A stretch of 28,334 nucleotides of DNA from Clostridia bacterium (GCA_017559885.1 JAFYQN010000160.1:1-28334), one strand, 5' to 3'. Numbered from the stretch's first letter, positions 1-8,162 are shown. Translations and numbers: made by a program. The notes: a model not told the origin generated them from the sequence alone.

Positions 1-686
1 AGTTTTACAAACTCTTCTTCGCTACCTGCAATGGATAACGCAAGTCCTACCGTAGCATCAGCGCCCGACGGCAAAATTGCGCCGTAAAGCATATCGGTCA
101 TATTTACCGATTCGCCGTTTGAAAAACCGGCTACAGTTGCTTCGGCAAGATATAGTGGGTCGGTAATTTTAAAACTAAAAGTAAATGTTTCGTTATAATC
201 GGTTATATAATCAACCGCTGTAAGAATTGTCATTATTTTAGTAGTTGATGCGGGATAACAACGCACCGTAGCGTTGCGTGACGCTATAACCTCGTTGGTA
301 TCACAGTTTATAACAATAATGCAACCGCTTTCAATATCCGAAGCGATTGGGTCGGTATGCTCTGTAAACTTTGCAAAACGGTTTTCTACCTTAACTAAGT
401 CGTTTGTTGTGTTTTCGGTTTGGTGCGTTTGCGATTTTGACTCGTTATGAGCTTTTATTATTGGTGGTAAAACGATTATAAGCGTAATACAAATCACCAA
501 AAAAACCGACGTTAAACCCATGGCGACGTAAACCCATGGGCGCAACCTTATTGTTTTTTGTTTTCTTTTTTGCGGTAATTTAACCGATTCATGTTGTTCG
601 TTTACAGGTTTCGATTTATTTTCTATGCTTTTTTGAAGGGCGGAAAAATATTCGCCATAATCTTTATCATTAAATTGTTCGGACAT
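1..686 (-). CDS. D-alanyl-D-alanine carboxypeptidase-like (peptidase S11 family), 3' end missing
   Basis: The reading frame starts with ATG at 684-686, preceded by an AAGGGTGA-like ribosome site at 691-701, and runs off the left edge after 228 codons. The first 50 residues are polar and basic, followed by one membrane helix at about 51-73, so the protein is predicted to be anchored by its N-terminus with the enzyme domain outside. The penicillin-recognising S11 domain is visible: PASTTK carries the SxxK nucleophile (Ser147, Lys150), and ILPSGADA at about 204-211 sits where the SxN motif is expected. The family trims the terminal D-Ala of peptidoglycan stem peptides. The third position of SxN is Ala (SGA), not the usual Asn, and the KTG motif lies outside the window. 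The N-terminal anchor also differs from the usual secreted precursor with a C-terminal amphipathic anchor. Family assignment is firm; catalytic competence is open. Confidence 0.8.
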   Translation of the reverse strand, partial: MSEQFNDKDYGEYFSALQKSIENKSKPVNEQHESVKLPQKRKQKTIRLRPWVYVAMGLTSVFLVICITLIIVLPPIIKAHNESKSQTHQTENTTNDLVKVENRFAKFTEHTDPIASDIESGCIIVINCDTNEVIASRNATVRCYPASTTKIMTILTAVDYITDYNETFTFSFKITDPLYLAEATVAGFSNGESVNMTDMLYGAILPSGADATVGLALSIAGSEEEFVK

Positions 687-718
687 ATTTTTCACCCTTT
701 CTTAAAATCACATAACAA

Positions 719-742
719 CTTCCCCTTTATAAAAAGGGGAAG
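719..742. terminator. Hairpin between the TPM gene and the carboxypeptidase gene
   Basis: A perfect 10-bp stem, CTTCCCCTTT at 719-728 and AAAGGGGAAG at 733-742, closes a four-base loop just downstream of the TPM-domain gene on the minus strand. The following minus-strand tract has only scattered T residues (TTGTTATG), so it is a weak intrinsic terminator or an mRNA-stabilising hairpin rather than a textbook terminator. Confidence 0.45.
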
Positions 743-748
743 GGAGAT

Positions 749-1573
749 TTAAAATTTGCGACCTGCTCCGCCGCCGCCAAACGAGCCACCGCCGCCGCGG
801 AATCCACCGAAGCCACCCGATGAACCGCCACCGAAGCCGCCGTGATGGTGGAAGCCACCATAATGATTAAAACCGCCAAAGAAGCGTGGCGCGCCAAAAA
901 TAAATAATCCGCCTCTACGACCGAAAATAGTTATATATAGCGTTATCAATACTATAAGCACTATCCACGAAATCAAAATTTCAACAGCCGAAGTACTGTC
1001 ACTCGGCTGTTGGGGCAATTGGTCTATTGGGGTGTAGTTTTCAACCTCGACGTTGTACTCAACGTAAATTTCGTTTACTACTACGTCGTATATACTTGCA
1101 AGACCTGCCGAAAAATTATCGTTTTCAAAATACGATAAACCGTAGGTGTCTATGATTCTGCCTGTTTTACTGTCGGGCAAAGCCCCTTCAAGTCCGTAAC
1201 CCACGGCAATATATACCTCTCGGTCACCCTCTGAAAGTAATATAACGATACCGTTATTCTTTTCTTCGGTACCAACCTTCCACTCGCGACCAAGTTCTAA
1301 TGCATAGTCGGCAATTTCTTTGCCGTCAAGACTGTCAACCGTTACAACTACAACCTGCGCGGTTGTTTTTTCTTGTAATGCGACGCCTTTATTATAAATT
1401 GTTTCAACATCTTCCGCGGTCATAACATCCGCAAAGTCGTTTACAAAAAACTTTTCGGTAGGGGTTGGGTACTGTTCTTTTGTTTGCTTGCCGCAAGCCG
1501 CAAGCGACAATGCCATAACCACAACCAAAATTAATGCCGCTACCCTTAATATCTTATTTTTCATATCAATCAA
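749..1573 (-). CDS. TPM-domain (YgcG-like) lipoprotein with glycine-rich tail
   Basis: The N-terminus is a lipoprotein signal: a basic start, a hydrophobic core, then the lipobox LAAC with Cys27 and a polar linker. Residues about 40-165 form a TPM domain (formerly DUF477), with FFVNDFADVM at its start and VYIAVGYGLEG inside. A membrane helix follows at about 196-216, then a tail made almost entirely of Gly, Phe, His and Arg, typical of YgcG-type proteins. The start shown is TTG at 1571-1573, which has an AGG six bases upstream and overlaps the lemA stop; ATG at 1562-1564 is the alternative, with poorer spacing. TPM proteins are commonly encoded beside LemA and are thought to act at the membrane, but the biochemical role is unsettled. 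Confidence 0.85.
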   Translation of the reverse strand: MIDMKNKILRVAALILVVVMALSLAACGKQTKEQYPTPTEKFFVNDFADVMTAEDVETIYNKGVALQEKTTAQVVVVTVDSLDGKEIADYALELGREWKVGTEEKNNGIVILLSEGDREVYIAVGYGLEGALPDSKTGRIIDTYGLSYFENDNFSAGLASIYDVVVNEIYVEYNVEVENYTPIDQLPQQPSDSTSAVEILISWIVLIVLITLYITIFGRRGGLFIFGAPRFFGGFNHYGGFHHHGGFGGGSSGGFGGFRGGGGSFGGGGAGRKF

Positions 1574-2156
1574 AACTTACCTGCGGAACCGAATTTGCCG
1601 ATTCATCCGCCTCAAAATACTCTACCTGCTCGAAACCAAAAATCTTTGCAAAAATATTGCCGGGGAATATACGAACCGACTTGTTATATTCGCTTGCCGC
1701 ATCGTTATAGTCCTTACGGGCTACCGCAATACGATTTTCGGTACCAGAAAGTTCGTCTTGCAAAGCAATATATTGCTGATCGGCTTTAAGTTCGGGATAC
1801 GCTTCGGTTACGGCGTTTACCCAAATATCAATCGCGCTGTCAAGTTGGGCGTTTGCCGCCGCTTGTTCTTCGGCATTTGATGCCGCAGCCACTTTTGAAC
1901 GCGCCTCAATTACTGCAGTGAGAGTTGATTGTTCGTAATCAGAATATCCCTTTACAGCTTCAACAAAATTAGGAATCAAGTTTGCTCTACGTTGGAGTTG
2001 ATTATCTATCTCCGAGTATGCCGCTTTTACGGTTTCTTCTTTTTCTACAAAACTTTTTTGATAAGAAATGCCTGATGCGACAACCGATACTCCGATTCCC
2101 ACAACAAGTAATGCAACTGCCGCCAATACGGCAATTATTATACCTTTCTTTTTCAT
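1566..2156 (-). CDS. lemA: LemA family membrane protein
   Basis: A 196-residue protein with one N-terminal membrane helix (about 4-28) followed by a helical domain. The family signature QLQRRANLIPNFVEAVKGY begins at about residue 54. Length and layout match LemA proteins, which have a short N-terminal anchor and a long-helix bundle. The gene ends inside the start region of the TPM-domain gene and begins two bases after the aminotransferase stop, so the genes are very likely co-transcribed and translationally coupled. The LemA-TPM pair is common in bacteria; its function is not established, with suggested links to the cell envelope. Identification is by signature and neighbour. Confidence 0.92.
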   Translation of the reverse strand: MKKKGIIIAVLAAVALLVVGIGVSVVASGISYQKSFVEKEETVKAAYSEIDNQLQRRANLIPNFVEAVKGYSDYEQSTLTAVIEARSKVAAASNAEEQAAANAQLDSAIDIWVNAVTEAYPELKADQQYIALQDELSGTENRIAVARKDYNDAASEYNKSVRIFPGNIFAKIFGFEQVEYFEADESANSVPQVSFD

Positions 2157-2158
2157 TT

Positions 2159-3328
2159 TTATAACTCCTTTACAAATTCGTCAATTCGTTTGAGCGCTTC
2201 TATGATATGCTCTGTACTGTAACAGTAAGATGCTCTTACAAAGCCCTCGCCGCCTTTACCAAACGCTGTGCCAGGTACTACTGCAACGTGTTTGCTCTCG
2301 AGCAATCGCTCGCAAAACTCTTCGCTTGTAAGACCTGTGCTTTTAATACACGGGAATGCGTAAAACGCGCCTTTTGGTTCGCGGCAGGTAAGCCCTGCTT
2401 TGTTAAATCCGTCAACAATAAGTCGGCGGCGGCGATTGTATTCTGCCTTCATATCGGCTACCGCTTCATCGCAATTTTTAAGCGCTTCTATTGCGGCATA
2501 CTGCGCCGTGGTAGGCGCGCACATTATTGCAAATTGGTGAATTTTGGTAATTTGCGATATAATTTCCTGCGGTCCGCAAGCAAACCCAAGTCGCCAACCC
2601 GTCATTGAAAAGGTTTTTGAAAAACCGTTTATAAGGATTGTGCGCTCGCGCATACCGTCAACAGCCGCTATAGAAACGTGTGGCGTTTCGGAAAAAGTGA
2701 GTTCGGAATAAATCTCGTCCGAAATAACCACAATGTTAGTATCGCGCAAAACTTTTGCCAACGCTTCAAGGTCGTCGCGTTCCATAATAGCGCCCGTTGG
2801 ATTACAGGGATATGGTAAAATGAGCGCCTTTGTTTTATCGCTTATTGCGTTTTTAAGTTGCTCGGGGGTTACCTTAAAATCGTTTTCGGCAAGCGTTTCG
2901 ATTATTACGGGTACTCCACCGCAGAGTTCGGTTATAGGTTCGTAGCACACGTACGATGGCTGAGGTATTATAACCTCGTCGCCCGGTGTGATAATTGCGC
3001 GAAGTGTTGCGTCAATCGCTTCGCTACCGCCCACCGATACAAGAACTTCGTGTAGCGGGTCGTAATTTATGTCGCATTTGCGATTTATATAGTCCGAAAT
3101 CTCGTGTCTTAACGCTTCAAGACCCGAATTAGAGGTATATTTAGTTTTTCCTTTTTCAAGCGAGATTATGCCTGCTTTTCGCACCGACCACGGTGTTTGA
3201 AAATCGGGCTCTCCAACGCCCAAAGAGATAACATCATCCATTGTTGCGGCTATGTCAAAAAACTTTCTTATACCCGACGGCTTAATGTTTTGCACGGTAT
3301 CAGACAGTATTTTTGAATAGTCTATCAT
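2159..3328 (-). CDS. PLP-dependent class I/II aminotransferase
   Basis: A 389-residue fold-type I aminotransferase. The PLP lysine is Lys238 in FSKTFSMTGWRLGF. Other class landmarks are GVGEPDF near 37-43, YTSNSGLEALR near 64-74, CNPTGA at 175-180 and SDEIYSEL at 203-210. This pattern resembles the PatA/aromatic or aspartate-type aminotransferases of Bacillota that move amino groups between amino acids and 2-oxo acids; the substrate cannot be read from sequence. The start overlaps the stop of the upstream Lrp/AsnC gene by four bases, so the pair is translationally coupled. Lrp-type regulators often control a neighbouring amino-acid enzyme, so this enzyme is a plausible target. Confidence 0.93.
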   Translation of the reverse strand: MIDYSKILSDTVQNIKPSGIRKFFDIAATMDDVISLGVGEPDFQTPWSVRKAGIISLEKGKTKYTSNSGLEALRHEISDYINRKCDINYDPLHEVLVSVGGSEAIDATLRAIITPGDEVIIPQPSYVCYEPITELCGGVPVIIETLAENDFKVTPEQLKNAISDKTKALILPYPCNPTGAIMERDDLEALAKVLRDTNIVVISDEIYSELTFSETPHVSIAAVDGMRERTILINGFSKTFSMTGWRLGFACGPQEIISQITKIHQFAIMCAPTTAQYAAIEALKNCDEAVADMKAEYNRRRRLIVDGFNKAGLTCREPKGAFYAFPCIKSTGLTSEEFCERLLESKHVAVVPGTAFGKGGEGFVRASYCYSTEHIIEALKRIDEFVKEL

Positions 3329-3807
3329 AATAGATACGTCCCCCTGTCATCGGGTTCTTTTTCAAAAAGTTTAACGTCCATTTCCTTATATCTGCGCATA
3401 ACAAAATGTGTTGCTGTCGAAGTAACCGAATCTATCGTTGCAAGTTCGCGCGCAACAAAACGAGCAATATCTTGCAAATTTTTGCCCTTTACAACAACGT
3501 TTAGGTCATAACCGCCCGACATAAGATATACCGATTCTACTTCCGGGTATGAAGACACTTTTTCGGCAACCTCTTCAAAGCCAAGGTCTGCTTTGGGTAC
3601 AACGTTAAGATTAATTATTGCTGAAACGCTTGTTGCGTCAAGTTTTTCCCAGTCGATAACGGTTTTGTATCCGCAAATAACACCGTTTTTTTCAAGTGAG
3701 TCAATTTCTGCCGCGACTGCCTCGGGGATTTGCGCTAACATTACCGCCAATTGTTCTATGGTGTAACGCGCATTGGTGCTAAGTAGTTTTAAAAGTTCGT
3801 TTCTCAT
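3325..3807 (-). CDS. Lrp/AsnC family transcriptional regulator
   Basis: A 160-residue protein with an N-terminal winged helix-turn-helix (about 1-60; LLSTNARYTIEQLAVML and EKNGVICGYKTVIDW) and a C-terminal RAM/AsnC ligand-binding domain (about 65-140; VYLMSGGYDLNVVVKG). Start ATG at 3805-3807 has a clear GGAGG seven bases upstream. It is the first gene of the minus-strand unit Lrp-aminotransferase-lemA-TPM. Proteins of this family bind amino acids and control amino-acid metabolism genes, often including themselves; the AT-rich divergent spacer toward mnmE is the natural place for its operator, but no operator was identified with confidence. Confidence 0.92.
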   Translation of the reverse strand: MRNELLKLLSTNARYTIEQLAVMLAQIPEAVAAEIDSLEKNGVICGYKTVIDWEKLDATSVSAIINLNVVPKADLGFEEVAEKVSSYPEVESVYLMSGGYDLNVVVKGKNLQDIARFVARELATIDSVTSTATHFVMRRYKEMDVKLFEKEPDDRGTYLL

Positions 3808-3848
3808 ATATAAAACCTCCCAAGGTAAAATAACTTTATATTTATATT

Positions 3849-3877
3849 ATTATAATAAAAATATATTCGTCAGTCAA
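3849..3877 (-). promoter_or_regulatory. Sigma-A-like promoter of the Lrp-aminotransferase-lemA-TPM unit
   Basis: Read on the minus strand, TTGACT (3872-3877) and TATAAT (3849-3854) are separated by exactly 17 bases, placing transcription start roughly 35 bases before the Lrp-family start codon. The match to the vegetative consensus is 11 of 12. Confidence 0.72.
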
Positions 3878-3892
3878 TAAAAAATAAGAATA

Positions 3893-3921
3893 TTGAAAAA
3901 TCCGTTATAATGTGTTAAAAT
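3893..3921 (+). promoter_or_regulatory. Sigma-A-like promoter of mnmE
   Basis: TTGAAA (3893-3898) and TAAAAT (3916-3921) are 17 bases apart. The predicted transcript would begin near 3928, just past the first in-frame ATG (3925), which supports ATG 3955 as the true mnmE start. A second TATAAT at 3906-3911 has no good -35 partner. Confidence 0.6.
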
Positions 3922-3954
3922 ATTATGATTAAACTTTGGAAATGGGTGATTTTG

Positions 3955-5319
3955 ATGTCTGAACGCACCATAGCGGCTATTGCCACACCGCTTGGCGAAG
4001 GTGGTATAAGCGTTATACGAATTTCGGGTGAAGAGTCAATACGCGTTGCCGATAAATGCTTTGTTGCCTTTTCAGGAGAAAAACTTTTAGAACTTGAGGG
4101 TTATCAGGCATCATACGGTCGAGTTACCGACAAAGACGGACAAACGCTTGACGATGCGGTGGCGCTTGTTTTTCGCGCGCCTAAAAGTTATACGGGCGAA
4201 AACGTTGTAGAAATTTCGGTTCACGGCGGCACGGTAATTACCCGTCAGGTTTTGCGTCGTGTGTTAGAATGTGGCGCAACGCTTGCTACAGGCGGCGAAT
4301 TTACAAAACGCGCATTTTTAAACGGAAAATTAGACCTTACCAAAGCCGAAAGCGTTATGGGTCTTATTTCGGCGCGCAATGATGCGGCGGCAAAAATCTC
4401 TCGCGGCGCGCGCGAAGGTCGTATCAGTCGTGATACTGCCGATATACTTGATAAACTGCTTGAAACGGCGGCGTCACTTGCGGCATATGCCGATTACCCC
4501 GATGAAGATATACCTAATCTAAATCAAGAAAATTTCTCATCTCTTTTAGACGAGTGTTATACTAAATGCGAAAAACTTATATCCACCTACGATACGGGTC
4601 GCGCCATACGCGAGGGTGTAAACTGCGCGATAGTCGGCAAGCCAAACGTTGGCAAATCTACCCTTATGAATTTGCTTTGCGGCACCGACCGCTCAATTGT
4701 TACCGATATCGCAGGCACCACGCGTGACGTTGTTGAAACAAACGTAAACGTTGGCGATATTATGCTTAATCTTGCCGACACGGCAGGCATACACACAACC
4801 GATGATACGGTAGAAAAATTTGGCGTAGACAAAGCGAAAGAAAAAATTGAAAACGCAGAACTGCTTTTGGCGGTTTTTGATTCTTCTATACCACTTGACG
4901 ATGATGACAAACAGCTGCTTAGTAGCATTCGCGATAAAAAATGCATTATTATACTTAACAAAACCGACCTCTCGCCTGCTTTTGACAAAGACGATTTAGG
5001 CGATTTTGAAATTATCGAGATTTCGGCAAAAATGGGCGACGGATACCAAGAACTTTGTAGCGCTATTGCCCAAGTTTGCAAAACAAATATGCTCTCGCCC
5101 GATGACACGGTACTTATAAGCGAGCGCCAACGCGACTGTGTAAACCACGCTTTGCAGGCGGTTATTGCCGCTCGCGATACGTTGCTTTGCGGTATGACGC
5201 TCGATGCCGTTGGCGTTTGTGTTGACGACGCTATCGCGGCGCTATTAGAACTTACGGGCAAGCGAGTTACAAACGAAGTTTGCGACGAAATATTTAAAAG
5301 ATTTTGTGTAGGAAAATAA
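3955..5319 (+). CDS. mnmE: tRNA uridine-5-carboxymethylaminomethyl modification GTPase MnmE
   Basis: With MnmG this GTPase builds the cmnm5 group on wobble U34 of certain tRNAs. The protein is 454 residues, the normal length. The N-terminal formyl-THF-binding domain opens with TIAAIATPLGEGGISVIRISG. The embedded GTPase domain has G1 GKPNVGKST at about 228-236, the DTAG G3 motif at about 275-278 and NKTD at about 335-338. The protein ends in FCVGK, the conserved C-terminal Cys-containing tail. ATG 3955 was chosen because GGGTGA lies five bases upstream and the family begins here; an in-frame ATG at 3925 lacks a ribosome site. It is followed by mnmG and rsmG in the conserved order. Confidence 0.97.
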   Translation: MSERTIAAIATPLGEGGISVIRISGEESIRVADKCFVAFSGEKLLELEGYQASYGRVTDKDGQTLDDAVALVFRAPKSYTGENVVEISVHGGTVITRQVLRRVLECGATLATGGEFTKRAFLNGKLDLTKAESVMGLISARNDAAAKISRGAREGRISRDTADILDKLLETAASLAAYADYPDEDIPNLNQENFSSLLDECYTKCEKLISTYDTGRAIREGVNCAIVGKPNVGKSTLMNLLCGTDRSIVTDIAGTTRDVVETNVNVGDIMLNLADTAGIHTTDDTVEKFGVDKAKEKIENAELLLAVFDSSIPLDDDDKQLLSSIRDKKCIIILNKTDLSPAFDKDDLGDFEIIEISAKMGDGYQELCSAIAQVCKTNMLSPDDTVLISERQRDCVNHALQAVIAARDTLLCGMTLDAVGVCVDDAIAALLELTGKRVTNEVCDEIFKRFCVGK

Positions 5320-5320
5320 A

Positions 5321-5418
5321 TTAATGCACAATTCACAATGCATAATGCACAATAAATGTGTTTCGCCTTTCGAAACTAATATTTTTGTGCCGAATTATTC
5401 ATTATTCATCATTCATTT
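5321..5418. repeat. AT-rich short-repeat element between mnmE and mnmG
   Basis: The spacer holds AATGCACAAT twice (5323-5332 and 5344-5353) with related ATTCACAATG between them. On the right is a run of ATT(A/C)TTCAT-like repeats (5394-5417) whose complement resembles the left side. In the middle GTTTCG (5360-5365) and CGAAAC (5371-5376) form a 6-bp hairpin. The arrangement, with low-complexity complementary flanks around a small hairpin, resembles small non-coding intergenic elements dispersed in clostridial genomes. A single copy in this window cannot prove that it is dispersed. Confidence 0.4.
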
Positions 5419-5436
5419 TTATAAAAGAGGAATTTT

Positions 5437-7305
5437 ATGATTAAGGAATACATAGCAGAAAATTATGATATAGCCGTAATAGGCGGCGGTCACGCAGGTA
5501 TTGAGGCGGCTTTGGCTCCGGCAAGACTTGGATGCAAAACGGTTATGTTTACAATCAATCTTGACTGGGTTGGCAATATGCCCTGCAACCCGTCAATAGG
5601 CGGCACGGCAAAAGGTCACCTTGTGCGCGAACTTGACGCCTTGGGCGGTGAAATGGGTAAGGCGGCTGACGCTACAACTCTACAAAGTCGTATGCTTAAC
5701 CGAGGCAAAGGTCCTGCGGTTTATTCACTGCGCGCGCAGATTGACCGCCGTGAATACTGTACTTATATGAAACACGCTGTAGAGCGTCAAGAAAATCTTG
5801 ACGTAAAACAAGCCGAGATTGTTCATATCGAAAAACGTGACGACGGACTTTGGCACTGCATTACCCGTCTTGGTGCCGACTACGCTTGCAAGTGCGTTAT
5901 TCTTGCAACGGGTACCTTTTTGGGCGGCAGAATCTATATTGGCGAGGTTAATTACGAAAGCGGTCCCGACGGCAACTTCCCTGCTACTGAACTTTCAAAA
6001 TCGCTCGCAAAACTTAATATTCCTCTGCGCCGTTTTAAAACGGGCACTCCTGCGCGTGTTGACCGCGCAAGTATTGATTTTTCACAACTTGAAGTGCAAG
6101 ACGGCGACGAAACCACCACTCCGTTTAGTTTTTCAAGCACCCAAAAACCACAAAACAAAGTTGTTTGCCATATAGGTTACACTAACGACGACACCAAAAA
6201 GGTAATACTTGAAAACTTGCATCGTTCTCCTCTTTATGCAGGCGATATTGAGGGTGTTGGTCCTCGCTATTGCCCAAGCATAGAGGATAAAATCGTTCGT
6301 TTTGCCGACAAACAACGTCATCAAATGTTTGTTGAGCCCTGTGGCGAAAATACCGAAGAAATGTATCTTCAGGGTATGTCGTCTTCACTTCCCGAAGAGG
6401 TTCAACTTAAATTTTACCGCACTATAAAAGGACTTGAAAACGTAAAGGTTATGCGCGCGGCGTATGCTATTGAATATGATTGCATAGACCCGTTAGCGCT
6501 TTACGCTACGCTTGAGATAAAAGAGCACGAAGGTCTTTACGGCGCAGGTCAGTTTAACGGCTCATCGGGTTACGAGGAAGCCGCCGCGCAGGGTTTTGTA
6601 GCGGGTGTTAATGCCGCTCATAAAATTTTAGGTCGCAAACCGCTTGTACTTTCGCGTTCGTCATCATATATCGGCACGCTTATCGACGACCTTGTAACAA
6701 AGGGTTGTTCTGACCCATATCGTATGATGACTTCGCGTAGTGAGTATCGATTACTCCTTCGACAAGATAATGCCGATGAACGTTTAATGCCTACGGGATA
6801 CGCGTTAGGTCTTATAAGCGATAGCGAATATAACCGATTTTTAGAGCGCAAAGAACAAAAAGAGCAGGAAATTGAGCGAATTAACCGCACGTTTTTTGCC
6901 CCTCGCGATGACCTTAACGCCCTTTTGCAAGAAAAGGGCACCGTACCCATTACAACGGGCACGCGCCTTGCCGATTTAATCAAACGTCCGCAACTTGACT
7001 ATAAGTGTTTAGCGCCGTTTGATAAAGATAGACCCTCGCTTTCCGACGAGGTTTGCGAAAAGGTTGAAATTGCCGTTAAATACGAGGGTTATATCAGCCG
7101 TCAACAAGCGCAGGTTGACGAAATGCTTCGACTTGAAAACAAACCGATTCCACAAGATTTTGATTATTCGGCAATAAAGGGATTGCGACTTGAGGCGGTC
7201 GAAAAACTTAACAAAATTCGCCCTGAAAACATCGGTCAAGCGTCACGCATATCGGGCGTTAGTCCTGCCGACGTATCTGTACTACTTATATATCTTTCAA
7301 AATAA
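5437..7305 (+). CDS. mnmG: tRNA uridine-5-carboxymethylaminomethyl modification enzyme MnmG (GidA)
   Basis: This FAD enzyme partners MnmE in modifying U34 of tRNA, using NADH and a folate-derived carbon. The 622-residue length is standard. The dinucleotide-binding glycine motif VIGGGHAGIEAA lies at about 14-25, followed by GNMPCNPSIGGTAKGHLVRE, a MnmG signature. GLYGAGQFNGSSGYEEAAAQG in the middle and the C-terminal helical domain (SRISGVSPADVSVLL) that contacts MnmE and tRNA are both present. AGAGG lies seven bases before the ATG. It follows mnmE after a 117-base spacer carrying a repeat element and precedes rsmG by nine bases. Confidence 0.98.
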   Translation: MIKEYIAENYDIAVIGGGHAGIEAALAPARLGCKTVMFTINLDWVGNMPCNPSIGGTAKGHLVRELDALGGEMGKAADATTLQSRMLNRGKGPAVYSLRAQIDRREYCTYMKHAVERQENLDVKQAEIVHIEKRDDGLWHCITRLGADYACKCVILATGTFLGGRIYIGEVNYESGPDGNFPATELSKSLAKLNIPLRRFKTGTPARVDRASIDFSQLEVQDGDETTTPFSFSSTQKPQNKVVCHIGYTNDDTKKVILENLHRSPLYAGDIEGVGPRYCPSIEDKIVRFADKQRHQMFVEPCGENTEEMYLQGMSSSLPEEVQLKFYRTIKGLENVKVMRAAYAIEYDCIDPLALYATLEIKEHEGLYGAGQFNGSSGYEEAAAQGFVAGVNAAHKILGRKPLVLSRSSSYIGTLIDDLVTKGCSDPYRMMTSRSEYRLLLRQDNADERLMPTGYALGLISDSEYNRFLERKEQKEQEIERINRTFFAPRDDLNALLQEKGTVPITTGTRLADLIKRPQLDYKCLAPFDKDRPSLSDEVCEKVEIAVKYEGYISRQQAQVDEMLRLENKPIPQDFDYSAIKGLRLEAVEKLNKIRPENIGQASRISGVSPADVSVLLIYLSK

Positions 7306-7314
7306 GAGGTTTTT

Positions 7315-8031
7315 ATGATTGATTTTAATATTGAAAAAATCGCGCCCGTTTGCGAATCGTTTGGTTTAACGCTTGACAATAACGCAATCGCCCGACTTAA
7401 CACCTATGGCAATATGCTTGTAGAGTGGAACGAAAAAATGAACCTTACCGCCATAACCATTCCTGAAGAGGTGCTGTATAAACATTTTTTAGACTGTTTA
7501 CTCTTTTTTAAAAACGTTGACGTACCGCAAAACGCTAAGGTTATAGACGTTGGCACAGGCGCAGGTTTTCCGGGGTTAGTACTTAAAATTGCGCGCCCCG
7601 ATATAGAACTTACTTTAATGGACGGACTTAATAAACGTCTAACGTTTTTAAATGCTGTACTTACCGAATTAAATCTCACGGCAAAAACCGTTCACATGCG
7701 CGCCGAGGACGGCGGTAAAAATAAAGAGTATCGCGAAAAGTACGATATCGCTTGCGCGCGCGCCGTTGCAAATTTGCCCGTGCTTTGCGAATACTGTATA
7801 CCATTTGTAAAACTTGGAGGACAATTTGTCGCTATGAAGGGCTCTGCCGCAAGCGAAGAACTTGCCGTGGCAGGCAACGCTTATAAAATACTTGGTTGCG
7901 AAAAACCCACCATTATATGCGAAAATTTACGAGAAAATGAGGCGCGCGCCTTTATTATCTCAAAAAAGACGTCGCAAACTCCACCAAAATATCCACGTAT
8001 GGGTGGTAAAATAGCAAAAAGCGCCTTATAA
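7315..8031 (+). CDS. rsmG: 16S rRNA (guanine527-N7)-methyltransferase RsmG
   Basis: A 238-residue class I SAM methyltransferase. The SAM-binding motif VIDVGTGAGFPGLVLKI is followed by LMDGLNKRLTFLN, and the conserved ARAVANLPVLCEY segment and the C-terminal YPRMGGKIAKSAL (family pattern YPRxxGxPxxxPL) are visible. The enzyme methylates G527 in the 530 loop of 16S rRNA; loss is associated with low-level streptomycin resistance in other bacteria. The ATG has AGAGG upstream and lies nine bases after mnmG, so the two are co-transcribed. The stop codon lies in the loop of the following terminator. Confidence 0.97.
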   Translation: MIDFNIEKIAPVCESFGLTLDNNAIARLNTYGNMLVEWNEKMNLTAITIPEEVLYKHFLDCLLFFKNVDVPQNAKVIDVGTGAGFPGLVLKIARPDIELTLMDGLNKRLTFLNAVLTELNLTAKTVHMRAEDGGKNKEYREKYDIACARAVANLPVLCEYCIPFVKLGGQFVAMKGSAASEELAVAGNAYKILGCEKPTIICENLRENEARAFIISKKTSQTPPKYPRMGGKIAKSAL

Positions 8032-8045
8032 AAAGGCGCTTTTTT
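8016..8045 (+). terminator. Intrinsic terminator of mnmE-mnmG-rsmG
   Basis: Perfect 12-bp stem: AAAAAGCGCCTT at 8016-8027 and AAGGCGCTTTTT at 8033-8044, five-base loop, then further T residues. The rsmG stop codon (8029-8031) is in the loop. Confidence 0.88.
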
Positions 8046-8079
8046 ATTTTTTGTGTCAAAATGCCGCGACCGTTTTTTC

Positions 8080-8108
8080 TTTACAAAACAAAAATTTTTA
8101 GATAAAAT
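8080..8108 (+). promoter_or_regulatory. Sigma-A-like promoter of the ParB/Noc gene
   Basis: TTTACA (8080-8085) and TAAAAT (8103-8108) are separated by 17 bases and lie directly after the rsmG terminator. Predicted transcription start is near 8115, only a few bases before the strong AAGGAGG at 8117-8123, so the leader would be extremely short. Confidence 0.6.
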
Positions 8109-8162
8109 TTGCTTGTAAGGAGGCGATGACCTATCCATACTTTTGCCGACAAAAAATTACTG

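Noticed and set aside
506..541. Repeated CCCATGG in the carboxypeptidase gene
   Set aside because: Both copies lie in codons for the membrane-anchor region; no larger repeat or element surrounds them.
4587..5336. Long open frame on the minus strand inside mnmE
   Set aside because: It is antisense to a fully recognisable GTPase domain, is Ser/Ala-rich by mirrored codons, and has no domain or ribosome site.
5358..5378. GTTTC/GAAAC inverted repeat resembling a parS half-site pair near a ParB-family gene
   Set aside because: The half sites are seven bases apart, whereas parS has a four-base ACGT core; it is better explained as the hairpin of the spacer repeat element.
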